Shown piece by piece: positions 8,442 to 17,207 of a stretch of 64,000 nucleotides of DNA. How positions within the stretch are numbered: position 1 is the first letter of the stretch; each line of letters opens with the position of its first letter. Made by a program: the position numbers and the translations under genes. Source of the DNA: DASQYE01 sp036389675 (GTDB taxonomy: Bacteria > Acidobacteriota > Blastocatellia > Pyrinomonadales > Pyrinomonadaceae); NCBI GenBank assembly GCA_036389675.1, contig DASVWI010000030.1, forward strand, positions 236,735-300,734. The letters are read 5' to 3'. Below the pieces are notes generated by a model. It was given only the letters and a program-made list of their open reading frames with translations. It did not search any database and was not told the DNA's origin.

Positions 8442-8825
8442 ATGGATACGACCGAGATCATAGTCGTCGCGGGTGGGATGATGAGTATTGCCATGGTGCT
8501 CTGGTATTTCTTCGGCGAGCGGGAAGGCGTGGCGGCAGCGACGAACGACAGCGGGGTGCAGGAGATAAAGGTTACGGTCAAGGGCGGATACTCGCCCGAC
8601 CGCATAGTGGTGCGCGAAGGCAGGCCCGTGCGTCTGAATTTTTACAGGGACGAGACGGCCTCTTGCAGCGAGCAGGTGGTCTTTGGCGATTTCGGCATCG
8701 CGCGCAACCTGCCGCCCTTTCAGAACACCCCGATTGAGTTCACGCCCGATAAGGCGGGAGAGTTTACCTTCACCTGCGGCATGAATATGCTGCGCGGCAA
8801 ACTGGTCGTTGAAAAGCAAGGATGA
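8442..8825 (+). CDS. Membrane-anchored cupredoxin-domain protein
   Basis: A 127-residue protein with one N-terminal transmembrane helix (7-24, AGGMMSIAMVLWYFFG) and a cupredoxin beta-barrel. Candidate metal ligands are the Cys of SCSEQVVF and the Cys/Met set in FTCGMNM. No His is present in the usual type-1 positions, so a Cu(I) Cys/Met site is more likely than a blue copper centre. It follows copA by 15 nt with Shine-Dalgarno AAAGGAGA, and probably takes part in copper handling at the membrane. Its last codons (Lys-Gln-Gly-stop) lie inside the heptad-repeat hairpin that follows. Confidence 0.85.
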   Translation: MDTTEIIVVAGGMMSIAMVLWYFFGEREGVAAATNDSGVQEIKVTVKGGYSPDRIVVREGRPVRLNFYRDETASCSEQVVFGDFGIARNLPPFQNTPIEFTPDKAGEFTFTCGMNMLRGKLVVEKQG

Positions 8826-8905
8826 AGGATGAAGGATGAAAGAAATGCTTGAATGGCTTGAATGCTTTTACTTCATCCTTCATCCTTCTGCCTTCATCCT
8901 TGCTT
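8814..8905. repeat. Heptad-repeat hairpin 1, between convergent cupredoxin and FecR genes
   Basis: Two inverted arms (8814-8841 and 8871-8905) built from the 7-nt word GATGAAG and variants. Read in the same direction, both begin AAGCAAGGATGAAGG; the right arm then has one extra unit, CAGAAGG, before both continue ATGAAGGATGAA. The left arm covers the stop codon of the cupredoxin gene and the right arm touches the stop of the FecR gene. It may act as a bidirectional terminator. Confidence 0.8.
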
Positions 8906-10247
8906 ATTGAATACGACCGCCGCCGCCGCGGCTCAGAATCCACGGGCCGTTATAGACGACCGAGGAGACAGTGCCGTCGAGCCTGCCGTCGGGCGTGAGC
9001 GTGAGCGTCACATTCCCGGTGGTGGTGGACATTCCCTGTCCTATGGAGACCGTGCCTCGGAAAGTTCTCCCTTCCAGTATGCCTGCGATAGTGCCTCTGC
9101 CGAGGATGCCGCTATATGTGCCTGTGACGCGGTTTCCGTCCTGCGTCAGCTGTATGGTGTCGCCCGTGGAGGTGAGCCAGATGCCGGTCAGCGTCGGCAC
9201 GTCAACGACGACGGCGACGCCGTGCGTCATCACAGGACTGATGTAGCTGTTTGAGACGCGCGCCTCCTGACCGCTACGCAGCGTGACGGATTGCAGCGAA
9301 GGACTTGCAGGCGTGACAAGCACCGTCCCTTCCTCTACCCAGACGGTGGAGGACTGAGGCTGCTCTTCGTGTATGACGGTGAAGATCGTCCCACGGACAT
9401 TGACCGTGCAGGCTGCGGTCGTCACCTCAAAGTCGGAAGGCCCTGACCCCGGCGGGCCGATGGAGACTCTCATCTCTCCCCAGTTGAGCGCGCCGCCCAT
9501 CGGACGCATGGTCAACTGGCTGCGCTGCCTCAGTTGTCCCTGATGCCCGTCCCAGAATCTCAACGAGACTGAGCTTGAATAACCCGTGCGGACTCTGTCG
9601 CCGGGGCCTAACTCCAATCCCTCGTAGGCTCTCACCCAGCCGCCGTTTGCGATTTGAGCTTCGACGTTATTGTTGATCGCCGTCAGGCGCGCTCGTTTGA
9701 CCGGCCCGACCGCGATGGCTACGCCGCCAGCGCCGACGGAGATGCCGCCTGCGCCCGGGGCGACGACAATCGTGCCCGGCCCAACCGCCGCACCGCCGAC
9801 GGAGACGGAAGCGCCGGCCACTCCGCAGGAGAGCATGCGAACTTCCAGCGTCTCGTCCGTGTTACTTAAGGGGATGTTAGCTATGCCTCGCGCGTCCGGG
9901 CGAAACCTGACGCCGTCGCCCCTGCGGTCGGCAAAGGCGAAGGTAGTTCCCGGCTGGGACGCGCTCACTTCGTAGATGCCGGGGCGGATATACATCACGG
10001 CGTAGCCCGTAGCATCGGTGACGATGCTGGCCGAGTTGAAGCGCACCGTGACGTTAGAGGCCGTAGAGACTCTGCTGTCTCCCTCGGCGCAGGAGGTCAT
10101 GGTCAGGATTTTGATTCTGATCGAATCCGCCTGTGCGAAAGCATTGCCGGCGGTCGAAGCAAGAAGAATCAAGAGGCCGATGAGAAGAAGGGGCGCTCCC
10201 GGTCGAAGCGAATATCTTTTTTCACTTTGAGTGGCTTGGGTCTGCAT
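8904..10247 (-). CDS. Secreted FecR-domain protein
   Basis: A 447-residue protein with an N-terminal hydrophobic export segment (about 18-38, ending near NAFAQA). An Ala/Gly-rich linker (about 150-185) precedes a FecR-like domain (about 200-330) with the typical 'GDRVRTGYSSSVSLRF' and 'VNVRGTIFTV' strands. The C-terminal 90 residues form a beta-rich module of repeated Thr/Gly-rich strands. FecR domains sense or scaffold signals at the envelope; without an adjacent FecI-type sigma factor or FecA receptor here, the role is unknown. ATG at 10247 follows GGAGGA. Confidence 0.75.
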   Translation of the reverse strand: MQTQATQSEKRYSLRPGAPLLLIGLLILLASTAGNAFAQADSIRIKILTMTSCAEGDSRVSTASNVTVRFNSASIVTDATGYAVMYIRPGIYEVSASQPGTTFAFADRRGDGVRFRPDARGIANIPLSNTDETLEVRMLSCGVAGASVSVGGAAVGPGTIVVAPGAGGISVGAGGVAIAVGPVKRARLTAINNNVEAQIANGGWVRAYEGLELGPGDRVRTGYSSSVSLRFWDGHQGQLRQRSQLTMRPMGGALNWGEMRVSIGPPGSGPSDFEVTTAACTVNVRGTIFTVIHEEQPQSSTVWVEEGTVLVTPASPSLQSVTLRSGQEARVSNSYISPVMTHGVAVVVDVPTLTGIWLTSTGDTIQLTQDGNRVTGTYSGILGRGTIAGILEGRTFRGTVSIGQGMSTTTGNVTLTLTPDGRLDGTVSSVVYNGPWILSRGGGGRIQ

Positions 10248-10558
10248 GCTGTTCCTCCATTCGGATACGGGGCGAGAAAGATTCGCCGCAAGACGCGCGG
10301 GCGGAGATGGACGGGCGGGCAGCCGCGCGCGGGCAGCGGGTGAGATTCAGGGCGGACAGACGTTGACCGGTGCTTTATCCTCCGAGCCTGTAAGCGTTGC
10401 GACGCTCCCTCGGCCACCGGCCTCTTTTTTTCACCTGCCCGAGAGGTTCAAAAATCAAGAGGACATTCGACAGTAGTTCCGCTACGGCGCGCCATTTTAA
10501 TTGAGGTGCGCCGCCCTGTAAATGTTTTTATGGACGATTGGGGCACGAACCGAAAGCC
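10248..10558. other. Intergenic region upstream of the FecR-domain gene
   Basis: A 311-nt gap between two minus-strand genes. It contains a nested stem structure at 10365-10431 (see the ncRNA entry). I see no ORF and no convincing promoter in the rest. Confidence 0.5.
10365..10431 (+). ncRNA. Nested stem-loop ending in a T7 run (candidate small RNA or antisense terminator)
   Basis: On the + strand, GACCGGTG (10365-10372) pairs with CACCGGCC (10415-10422, one G-T pair). Inside are CCGAG/CTCGG (10382-10386 with 10409-10413) and AGCGT-TGCG-ACGCT (10393-10406). T7 follows at 10425-10431, so the + strand orientation looks like a terminated RNA. Read on the other strand it would be a structured leader of the FecR mRNA. 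Strand and function are unresolved. Confidence 0.35.
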
Positions 10559-10933
10559 TCAGGATGAGGCTGTTTTCGTTTGCTGTAGGATGTCTGAAAG
10601 GTGTCTGGTAAAAGCCGAGCGGGGCATCACTCGGTCAAAGCCCGACGCTCTGGCCCTGCGCTCAAGGGCCGTCTGGACGTGAGAGAAAAACCCCAGAAGC
10701 TGTACCGCGCGCGTAACCTCGTCGGCCTTTAACCTCTCCGCCAGCGAGAAGGGCTCGCACCTCTGCGAATGCAGGTCGACGATGACGAGCGCGGGCGGGT
10801 CTTCACGCACAGCCGCAACGAGAGCATCCGCGTTGCGCGGAAAACGAATCTCCACCGCGTGATGCTCGGCTGCCGCTTTGATCTTGCTCGCGAAAAACAT
10901 GTCGTCCACGGCGGCTATGACGTATTGGCTCAT
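10559..10933 (-). CDS. Response-regulator receiver-like protein
   Basis: A stand-alone 124-residue receiver fold. The acidic pair (Asp10, Asp11 in AVDDMF) and the candidate phospho-acceptor Asp in VIVDLHS are present. The conserved Lys near the end reads Arg (VMPRSAF), and the switch Thr/Ser position falls at FFSH. It may therefore be phosphorylated weakly or act as a pseudo-receiver. It has no output domain and no adjacent histidine kinase. A TACAAT box lies only about 9 nt before the ATG, so the mRNA may be nearly leaderless. Confidence 0.6.
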   Translation of the reverse strand: MSQYVIAAVDDMFFASKIKAAAEHHAVEIRFPRNADALVAAVREDPPALVIVDLHSQRCEPFSLAERLKADEVTRAVQLLGFFSHVQTALERRARASGFDRVMPRSAFTRHLSDILQQTKTASS

Positions 10934-11045
10934 CCTTGATGTATTGTAGCATTGAAGATAAGCAGAGACGGGATAAAGACGCGCGGCGCGGTTGGCCCAT
11001 GCCTATGGAGATCAAACTTATGACGACGCCGGAAAGTAAGAGAGC

Positions 11046-11873
11046 ATGAATGAGACGGTCATCAGGAGCAGGGATAATGCACTGGCGAAGCGCGCGCGGG
11101 CCTTGCGCGACCGCAAGCTTGAGGGGCTGATCTTTATTGAAGGCGTGCGCCTGTGCGAAGAGGCCCTCGACGCTTCGCTCCTCATCGAAGACGTGCTCTG
11201 CACAGAGCGGATGGCTTCGGACGAGCGCGGCGCTCTCCTTCTGGGCGCGCTTAGACCTGTCTGCGAGCGCATAGCCTTTCTCAGTGAGCAGGTCTTCGCC
11301 TCCGTCTCCGACACTAAGACGCCGCAGGGCATCATCTGCATAGCCCGGAGGCCGCGGACGGGGGCAGAGCTTTTAGTCGCACGCGACGGGCGCGTCCCCC
11401 TGATCGTCGTCATGCATCATGTCAACAACCCGGCAAATGCCGGTGCTATCCTGCGCGCGGCTGAGGCGGCGGGCGCGACCGCCGCGATGACCACCGAGGG
11501 CTCGACCGATCTCTTTTCACCGAAGGCGCTGCGCGGTGCGATGGGCTCAAGCTTTCGTCTGCCGCTGTGGACGGGCGCGGAGTTTTGGGAAATTATCGAG
11601 TGGTGCGCTCTGCATGGGATACGCACGGTCTGCGCCGACGTGCACTCTGAGCGCGCGCATACGGAGATCGACTGGACTGTGCCGCGCGCTTTGATCGTCG
11701 GCGCGGAGGCCGCCGGACTTAAGCAGAATGAGGTCGAGGCGGCGGATGAAGCTTTGAGAATACCGATGCGCGCTCCCGTTGACAGCCTCAACGTGGCGGT
11801 CGCCAGCGCGGTCATCCTCTACGAAGCCGCGCGCCAAAGGTCTGAGAGCGCGAAGAAGGCTGTGCCCGATTAG
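11046..11873 (+). CDS. TrmH/SpoU-family RNA 2'-O-methyltransferase
   Basis: A 275-residue SPOUT enzyme: an N-terminal substrate-binding domain (about 1-105) and a trefoil-knot methyltransferase domain. The latter has the three family motifs: motif 1 around HHVNNPANAGAILRAAEA, motif 2 ALIVGAEAAGL and motif 3 IPMRAPVDSLNVAVASAV. Members methylate ribose in 23S rRNA or tRNA using S-adenosylmethionine; the exact nucleotide cannot be told from sequence. It appears monocistronic. Confidence 0.88.
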   Translation: MNETVIRSRDNALAKRARALRDRKLEGLIFIEGVRLCEEALDASLLIEDVLCTERMASDERGALLLGALRPVCERIAFLSEQVFASVSDTKTPQGIICIARRPRTGAELLVARDGRVPLIVVMHHVNNPANAGAILRAAEAAGATAAMTTEGSTDLFSPKALRGAMGSSFRLPLWTGAEFWEIIEWCALHGIRTVCADVHSERAHTEIDWTVPRALIVGAEAAGLKQNEVEAADEALRIPMRAPVDSLNVAVASAVILYEAARQRSESAKKAVPD

Positions 11874-12232
11874 GGCAGCGTGACGCTCACGGTTTTAACT
11901 ATCGAGGCCGTCCGCCTCTTCTCACTGGCGGCTGGTTTCGGCTAGAATGACGGAGCGCTGATAGAGAATTTCAGAATACTCCCCGAAGACGTTCAAGTGG
12001 TCGAGGGCGTCGCTCTATTCAGACGCATAAGATTTTCTATGTACACGACGGGCAAACTGTCTCGGACTGTGATTTGCCGAAGCACCGAACATCTCTCAGT
12101 CGGGTAGATAAGGTTTTGGTAAGGGGACGCGTGGGCGACTAATCCTGTGTCAACGACCGAACGCGCCGGAAGTCCCATTCATCCGCCTCTCGAACGTACG
12201 GCGGCCATGATGTAGTAAAGGTAGAGAATCCT
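11874..12232. other. Intergenic region before the kinase-fragment gene
   Basis: In 359 nt I see no credible ORF. A 6-bp inverted repeat (GGCAAA at 12051-12056 with TTTGCC at 12073-12078) and a TAGAAT box at 11943-11948 are present, but neither has enough support to call. Confidence 0.4.
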
Positions 12233-12643
12233 ATGCTCGCACCAGACGCCCTTTCGCAAAATCGCTATCTCATCCTAAGCCCGGCAGGTCAGGGAGGCAT
12301 GGGCGCTGTCTACGAGGCGCGCGACCAGCGGCTGGGCGATCAAATCGCGCTCAAGGAGACCTTTTTCGAGGACGAGCAGCTTCGTAAAGCCTTCGAGCGA
12401 GAGGCGAGATTGCTGGCCGGTCTTCGTCATCCGGCGCTACCACGTGTGATTGACCACTTCACGGAAGAGGCCGCGCAGTTTCTCGTCACGGAGTTTATTC
12501 CGGGCCGTGATCTGGAAGCGATGTTAGAGGAGCAGAAGCCCGTCCGTGAAGAGACGCCAGTGCCCGCAATCGCGTCGCCCACACCAGCCATTGAGAAGCC
12601 AGTAATCGAAAAGCCCGCGTCACAGTCTAATGACGCCAGCTGA
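12233..12643 (+). CDS. Ser/Thr kinase N-lobe only (truncated or pseudokinase)
   Basis: A 136-residue protein matching only the small lobe of a Hanks-type kinase: glycine loop GQGGMGAVYEA (19-29), the VAIK-type Lys41, helix C Glu57 and the hinge (about 84-98, LVTEFIPGRDLEAML). A Pro/Glu-rich tail and a stop follow. There is no HRD, DFG or APE motif in this ORF or in the 18 nt before the next gene, so no catalysis is possible alone. It heads the kinase/FHA/cell-wall cluster. It could be an ATP-binding scaffold, or a remnant left by deletion of the large lobe. Confidence 0.65.
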   Translation: MLAPDALSQNRYLILSPAGQGGMGAVYEARDQRLGDQIALKETFFEDEQLRKAFEREARLLAGLRHPALPRVIDHFTEEAAQFLVTEFIPGRDLEAMLEEQKPVREETPVPAIASPTPAIEKPVIEKPASQSNDAS

Positions 12644-12661
12644 TTTATCGGTCATACTGTT

Positions 12662-13495
12662 ATGAAAAAAGAGCCGGAGAAGAAAGAACAGAAGAAGAGA
12701 GAGGAAGCGCTGCCGGAGCGCCTCTTCCGCCGCGTCCTCGAAGGCATGGGCGAGGCCGTCGATCGCAGCCTGGGCCGCAAGCCCGGCAAGAGCGGCTTGA
12801 CGACGACGCAGTTGATCGAGCGCATGAAGCGTTTGATCGACGAGAGAGTGCGCGACGAGGGGCGCAAGGGGCGTATCGCGCCGCACCTCTTAAAGCTCAA
12901 GGTGGAATGGGGCACGCATTCGGAAGCTCCGCCCGAAATCATACAGGAGCTTGAGCATGAAGTGATGGCGGCGGCCATAGACCACATCAACGATCATCGC
13001 TATCGCACGCTCGCGCCGCTCAAGATTGAGACGGAGGTCGATATTTTCACGACCGGCATCTCGGTTGACCCGACCTTCGGCGAGTTCGAGGAAGAGTTAA
13101 AGCAGCAGGACGAAGAGAAACGACGCGCCGCCGAGATCGGCTCGCCGCAGATTCCTCATGGCCTGCACAAAGGGCCGGCGACCGTCAACGTCACGGCGCG
13201 CGTCACCCTTCCGCAGGGGACGCGCGAGAAGGGGCTCACTTTCACACCGGGAGGCAGGCGCTTGAACGTCGGGCGCGGCTCCGACAATGATCTGGTGATA
13301 GATCACGGCAGCGTCTCGAAGATTCACGCCACGCTGGTCATGAACCGCGAAGGCACGCTGCTGGTGGCCGACACGGGCTCGACCAACGGCACATATATCA
13401 ATGGGCGACGGCTCGCTTATGGCGAGGCGCGACAGATCGAAGAGGGAGATGTCGTCGGGTTCGGCGATATCGAGGTACGTTTTCCGAAAAGATAA
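12662..13495 (+). CDS. FhaA-like protein: DUF3662 domain plus FHA domain
   Basis: A 277-residue cytoplasmic protein with a Lys/Glu-rich start, an N-terminal DUF3662-type domain (about 15-150) and a C-terminal FHA domain. The FHA domain carries GRGSDND (about 203-209), SKIHATL and TGSTNGTYING, the loop residues that read phosphothreonine. In actinobacteria FhaA docks on phosphorylated kinase or MviN to control peptidoglycan synthesis. A similar adaptor role here is inferred from the neighbouring transpeptidase, RodA-like enzyme, phosphatase and kinase. A second protein of the same architecture lies at 20534. Confidence 0.85.
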   Translation: MKKEPEKKEQKKREEALPERLFRRVLEGMGEAVDRSLGRKPGKSGLTTTQLIERMKRLIDERVRDEGRKGRIAPHLLKLKVEWGTHSEAPPEIIQELEHEVMAAAIDHINDHRYRTLAPLKIETEVDIFTTGISVDPTFGEFEEELKQQDEEKRRAAEIGSPQIPHGLHKGPATVNVTARVTLPQGTREKGLTFTPGGRRLNVGRGSDNDLVIDHGSVSKIHATLVMNREGTLLVADTGSTNGTYINGRRLAYGEARQIEEGDVVGFGDIEVRFPKR

Positions 13496-13504
13496 TTCAC
13501 ACGC

Positions 13505-15451
13505 ATGTCATACTCATTACTGTTTCTACAGAACGCAACCACCACGACGACCGCTGCCGCCAATGCGGTTCCGCTCGAAAAACAACCGGCCATGCTCTCG
13601 CTGATCTACATGGTCGGCCTCGGCCTGATGATTCTGCTGCTGCTGCTCTCGCTGCTGCGAAATCGCCGCACGCGCTCCGCTCTTGCCGCCGTCGCGCCCG
13701 CCGACCTGCCGGACGAGGTCAAGCAGCGGCTGGGCTCGACGACGACCAATCGCGGCCTGCGTGCCCTGCGCTGGCTCTACGTGCTGCTCGCGCTGGCGGT
13801 CTTTAGCGCGCACATCTACTGGGCTCGCTATGCGTCGGAGCAGAACGACAGATTTCAAGAGTTAAGCTATAAGGACTTGCGTAATCGTCGCCTTTCGGAG
13901 TCGACGCTGCGCGGGTGGATTCTTGATCGCTCCGGCTCACTGGACAGGGCGCTGGCGCTCTACCAGCGTCAGGGCAACGGCGAGATTACGCGCTTTTACC
14001 CGCTCGATAAGGAGATGGCCCACCTCTTCGGCTCTGATCGCGGCGACCCCGGCCTTGAGCGCTCGCTTTTCGGCGTGCAGAGCGGAGACGTGCCGGAAGC
14101 CATGCAGGTCATCGCGGGCGAGAATACGCGGCAGAAGGCCAATCAGGATGTCCGCATCACGATTGATCGCGACCTGCAAAAGGCCGTCGTCGAAGAACTC
14201 AAGGGCAAGCACGGCGCGGTCGTCATCCTCAACCCGCAGACGGGCGAAGTCCTGGCGCTCTACAGCGAGCCCTCTTACAGTCTCAAAGAGGTGCAGGATA
14301 ATGCCGATGCCTGGACTCGCATGGAGGCCAACAAGCGCGACAGCCCTCTTGTGAGCCGCGCTCTCGGCGCATACTACATCCCCGGCTCTACCTTCAAGAC
14401 GATGATGATGATCGCCGCGCACCGCTTCGGGGTGCAGGATTCCAAGTTCACCTGTTCGGGCGGCGGCTTCTACGCCATGCCCGGAGCCAAGCCGATCTTT
14501 GATGACGGCGGCCCCGGCGAGGTTCACGGCAACATTGGAATCGACGTAGCCTACGAGGTTTCGTGCAACCAGTATTTCGCGCAGATGGCGCTCAAGCTCG
14601 GGCCTGAGAAGATCAAGGAGGCGGCAAAGCTGGTCGGCATAGGCGCATACGATACGCCAGCCGAAACCCTGCGCGGACGCCGTGAGCCGGAGATTTGGAA
14701 CGCCAGCACGGATGCCATCAAGCGCGCGCTCGCGCCGCGCGAGGCGACCATGGTGGCCGGGCCTCTCGGCAACAAGTTCAATAAGTTCGACCTGGCGCTC
14801 GAAGGCTACGGACAGGGCTACGCGGGGCAGATGACGCCTTTCCAGATGGCGCTGCTGGCCGCGACCATAGGCAATCTCAAGGGCCAGTTGATGAAGCCCA
14901 AGATGGAGATGGATCGCCCGCCGGAAGTCTTCAATCAGGTCGTGACGCCGCAGCTTGCCCAGCAGATGCGCGACATCATGTCGCTCGTCACGCAGGGCTC
15001 TCGCGGCACGGCGCGCGGCGTGTTCGGGCCTGTCAAGGCCGCCGGAATCACCAGCGGCGGCAAGACCGGCACGGCCCAGAAGGTGATGCCGGTTTACGAC
15101 CCCAGAACGGGCGAGATCAAGACCAGACACAAGATCGAGAAAGATCCCAAGGGGAATATCATACGCGAGTATGACGTGATCCTGACCGACGACGAGCACC
15201 CGCGCATAGACGGCTGGTTTCTCTGTATCGCGCCGCTTGAGAATCCGCAGATCGCCATGGCCGTCATCGTCGAGGGGGGCGGCTACGGCTCAAGGTCTGC
15301 CGCCCCAATCGCGGCCCATCTGGTGATGAAGGCCAAGGAGCTTGGGCTGCTCGGAGGCCCGCGCACGGCCCCCGGCGAACAGAGCGGCAATAACGACAGG
15401 AATCGTCAGGACAACACGTCCAATAGTAATCAGTCGCGCCGTCGTCGCTGA
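13505..15451 (+). CDS. pbpA: Class B penicillin-binding protein (peptidoglycan transpeptidase)
   Basis: A 648-residue protein with two hydrophobic segments near the N terminus (about 31-50 and 86-103) and an extracytoplasmic transpeptidase domain. The active-site motifs are S295-T-F-K, S353-C-N and K520-T-G-T. The C-terminal 40 residues are a Asn/Arg/Gln-rich tail. Class B PBPs cross-link peptide stems and work with a cognate SEDS glycosyltransferase, which is the next gene. Starting 9 nt after the FHA gene, it is surely cotranscribed. Elongation versus division cannot be decided from sequence; PbpA is chosen from the RodA/kinase context. Confidence 0.88.
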   Translation: MSYSLLFLQNATTTTTAAANAVPLEKQPAMLSLIYMVGLGLMILLLLLSLLRNRRTRSALAAVAPADLPDEVKQRLGSTTTNRGLRALRWLYVLLALAVFSAHIYWARYASEQNDRFQELSYKDLRNRRLSESTLRGWILDRSGSLDRALALYQRQGNGEITRFYPLDKEMAHLFGSDRGDPGLERSLFGVQSGDVPEAMQVIAGENTRQKANQDVRITIDRDLQKAVVEELKGKHGAVVILNPQTGEVLALYSEPSYSLKEVQDNADAWTRMEANKRDSPLVSRALGAYYIPGSTFKTMMMIAAHRFGVQDSKFTCSGGGFYAMPGAKPIFDDGGPGEVHGNIGIDVAYEVSCNQYFAQMALKLGPEKIKEAAKLVGIGAYDTPAETLRGRREPEIWNASTDAIKRALAPREATMVAGPLGNKFNKFDLALEGYGQGYAGQMTPFQMALLAATIGNLKGQLMKPKMEMDRPPEVFNQVVTPQLAQQMRDIMSLVTQGSRGTARGVFGPVKAAGITSGGKTGTAQKVMPVYDPRTGEIKTRHKIEKDPKGNIIREYDVILTDDEHPRIDGWFLCIAPLENPQIAMAVIVEGGGYGSRSAAPIAAHLVMKAKELGLLGGPRTAPGEQSGNNDRNRQDNTSNSNQSRRRR

Positions 15452-15509
15452 CACCTAGTGGTCAGAAAACCGTCAGCTTGTTGTTGATCGAACAATCAAT
15501 CAGGGCATC

Positions 15510-17207
15510 ATGAAGAATCGCGCATCATCACATCTCATCGCACTGTTTCTCATTATCGGCTTCGAGGTCGTCGGCTACTACGCCATCTTTCGCTCGGGCC
15601 TGATTCGCGGCTACGAGACTTCCTGGGTCGGCGGCATCCGCGACCTTCTGTTGTACGTGCCGATCATCATCCTCGTCTTCTGGCTCACGCGCGCGATGAG
15701 ATTCGCGGGCAACTGGACTCTCTTCACGACGGCCATACTGCTTTTCTCCATCGGCATGCTCGTTCAGTACAGGCTCTACAGCGACCCGGAATATAACGCG
15801 CGCAATAAGGCTGAGGCCCGCGCCCAGAAGACCGCGACGCTGAGGACGCGCTACATCAACGAGTTTTATGATGCGGATAAGAAACAACGCCTCGGCCTGC
15901 CCCCGACGCCCCCGCAGCCAGCCGATCTGGATAAGGAACAGCATCGGGCCTCCAACTACAGCGTGAGCGATGCGCTCACGTCCAGCTATACGTGGATTCC
16001 CATCGTCAGCTTCCTGACGTTTGCCCTCGCCTACTGGTTCTGCGTGCGCGACGGTTTTCTGCTCTGGCTACAGCGCCACAGCTTCATCATCGTGGCGCTC
16101 ACTTTGATTCCGCTCTCGGCGGCTGTCGTCACATCGAGCGCCGGTAAGGCCGCGGGCAACATGACGCCATGGGAGCCGTCGAAGATCCCCTTTCTTCTGG
16201 GCTTCGCGGGTATTCTGACGGCGCGTTACAAAGATTTGGCGCGTACCTACTGGGGGCTGCCGCGCGCGCGCGATGTCGTGCCGCTTATAGCCATGGCGGT
16301 GATGCCTTTCATCCCCTTCTTCGCGCTCAAGGACTTCGGACAGATGCTCGTCTTTAGCGGCGCATACGCGACGCTCTATCTGGTGGCCGTGCGCCGCTGG
16401 CCGCAGCTACTGCTCTTCGTCGGGTCTGTCGCGCTCGTCGCCAGTATTCTCGTCGTCGGCGCTTTGCCGCGCGACGTGCAGGAGAATGTCCCTTATCTGC
16501 CGACCATCGCGCGCCCGGTCGTCGCCATCCTCCCTGATCGTATTCAGCAGCGCTTTCATCTCTGGCTCGACGGGTTTAATCCTCCCTCGCCGGAAGTGTC
16601 CTGGTGGAAAAAGGATTATGAAGACGCGCTCAATAAAGATCAGAAGATGAAAGCGCTGGCGGCTGAAAGCCCTGCCATGCAGAAGACTGTCAACGTGGAT
16701 GTGTGGTTTGACCGCGCGGCCTTTCAACCGGCACAGGCCGTCTTCGGCATCGCTTCGGGCGGAGACACGGGGCGGGGCTTGGGCCTGGGCTTTGCGGAAG
16801 TGATACCGGTCGCCGACTCCGACTATATCTACGCGGCCATCGGCGAAGAATTGGGGCTCGCGGGCGGCGCGATTGTGATTCTCGCGCTGATCATTTTCGT
16901 CTCGGCGGGCGTTCGCACTTCGATTGATGCGCGTGATATGTTTACCAAGCTGTGCTCCGCCGGTCTGACGGCCTTTATCGGTTTTCAGGCTCTGGTCAAC
17001 ATCGGCGGTGTGACGCGCGCGCTGCCGATGACGGGCATCACGCTGCCTTTCGTCAGCCATGGTGGTTTCAGTTTGATTACAAGTTTCGCTATGCTCGGAA
17101 TGCTGATGGCCTTCTCTCACCGCAACGCGCGCGACGCCGCTATAACGGCGCGCACGGTGAGAACGACCGCCGCCAGCGACCCCTCAATTCCGGAGGCAGT
17201 TCAATGA
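15510..17207 (+). CDS. SEDS-family peptidoglycan glycosyltransferase (FtsW/RodA/SpoVE)
   Basis: A 565-residue polytopic membrane protein polymerising lipid II. Family signatures are KDFGQMLVFSG (the conserved catalytic-region Asp), GGDTGRGLGLGFAEVIP, AAIGEELGLAGG, and LPMTGITLPFVSHGG near the end. It is longer than most SEDS proteins (about 370-420) because of hydrophilic insertions: a charged loop at about 90-155 and another at about 340-400. It pairs with the class B PBP directly upstream. Its TGA overlaps the ATG of the phosphatase (ATGA at 17204-17207). Confidence 0.9.
   Translation: MKNRASSHLIALFLIIGFEVVGYYAIFRSGLIRGYETSWVGGIRDLLLYVPIIILVFWLTRAMRFAGNWTLFTTAILLFSIGMLVQYRLYSDPEYNARNKAEARAQKTATLRTRYINEFYDADKKQRLGLPPTPPQPADLDKEQHRASNYSVSDALTSSYTWIPIVSFLTFALAYWFCVRDGFLLWLQRHSFIIVALTLIPLSAAVVTSSAGKAAGNMTPWEPSKIPFLLGFAGILTARYKDLARTYWGLPRARDVVPLIAMAVMPFIPFFALKDFGQMLVFSGAYATLYLVAVRRWPQLLLFVGSVALVASILVVGALPRDVQENVPYLPTIARPVVAILPDRIQQRFHLWLDGFNPPSPEVSWWKKDYEDALNKDQKMKALAAESPAMQKTVNVDVWFDRAAFQPAQAVFGIASGGDTGRGLGLGFAEVIPVADSDYIYAAIGEELGLAGGAIVILALIIFVSAGVRTSIDARDMFTKLCSAGLTAFIGFQALVNIGGVTRALPMTGITLPFVSHGGFSLITSFAMLGMLMAFSHRNARDAAITARTVRTTAASDPSIPEAVQ

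Noticed and set aside
10330..10460. Resemblance of the region upstream of the FecR gene to SAH or glycine riboswitches (CAGGCTCGG, CTCTC and AGGTGAAAA words on the minus strand)
   Set aside because: The closing stem needed for the SAH fold is absent, and the glycine-like words are not in the right arrangement. Only a generic structured element is supported.
12051..12078. GGGCAAAC word in the 11.9-12.2 kb spacer suggestive of a c-di-GMP-I riboswitch
   Set aside because: The second conserved segment and the P2/P3 stems are not present in register.
16952..17203. In-frame N-terminal extension of the PP2C gene
   Set aside because: It lies within the SEDS gene in another frame, while ATG 17204 has a strong Shine-Dalgarno and the usual ATGA overlap.
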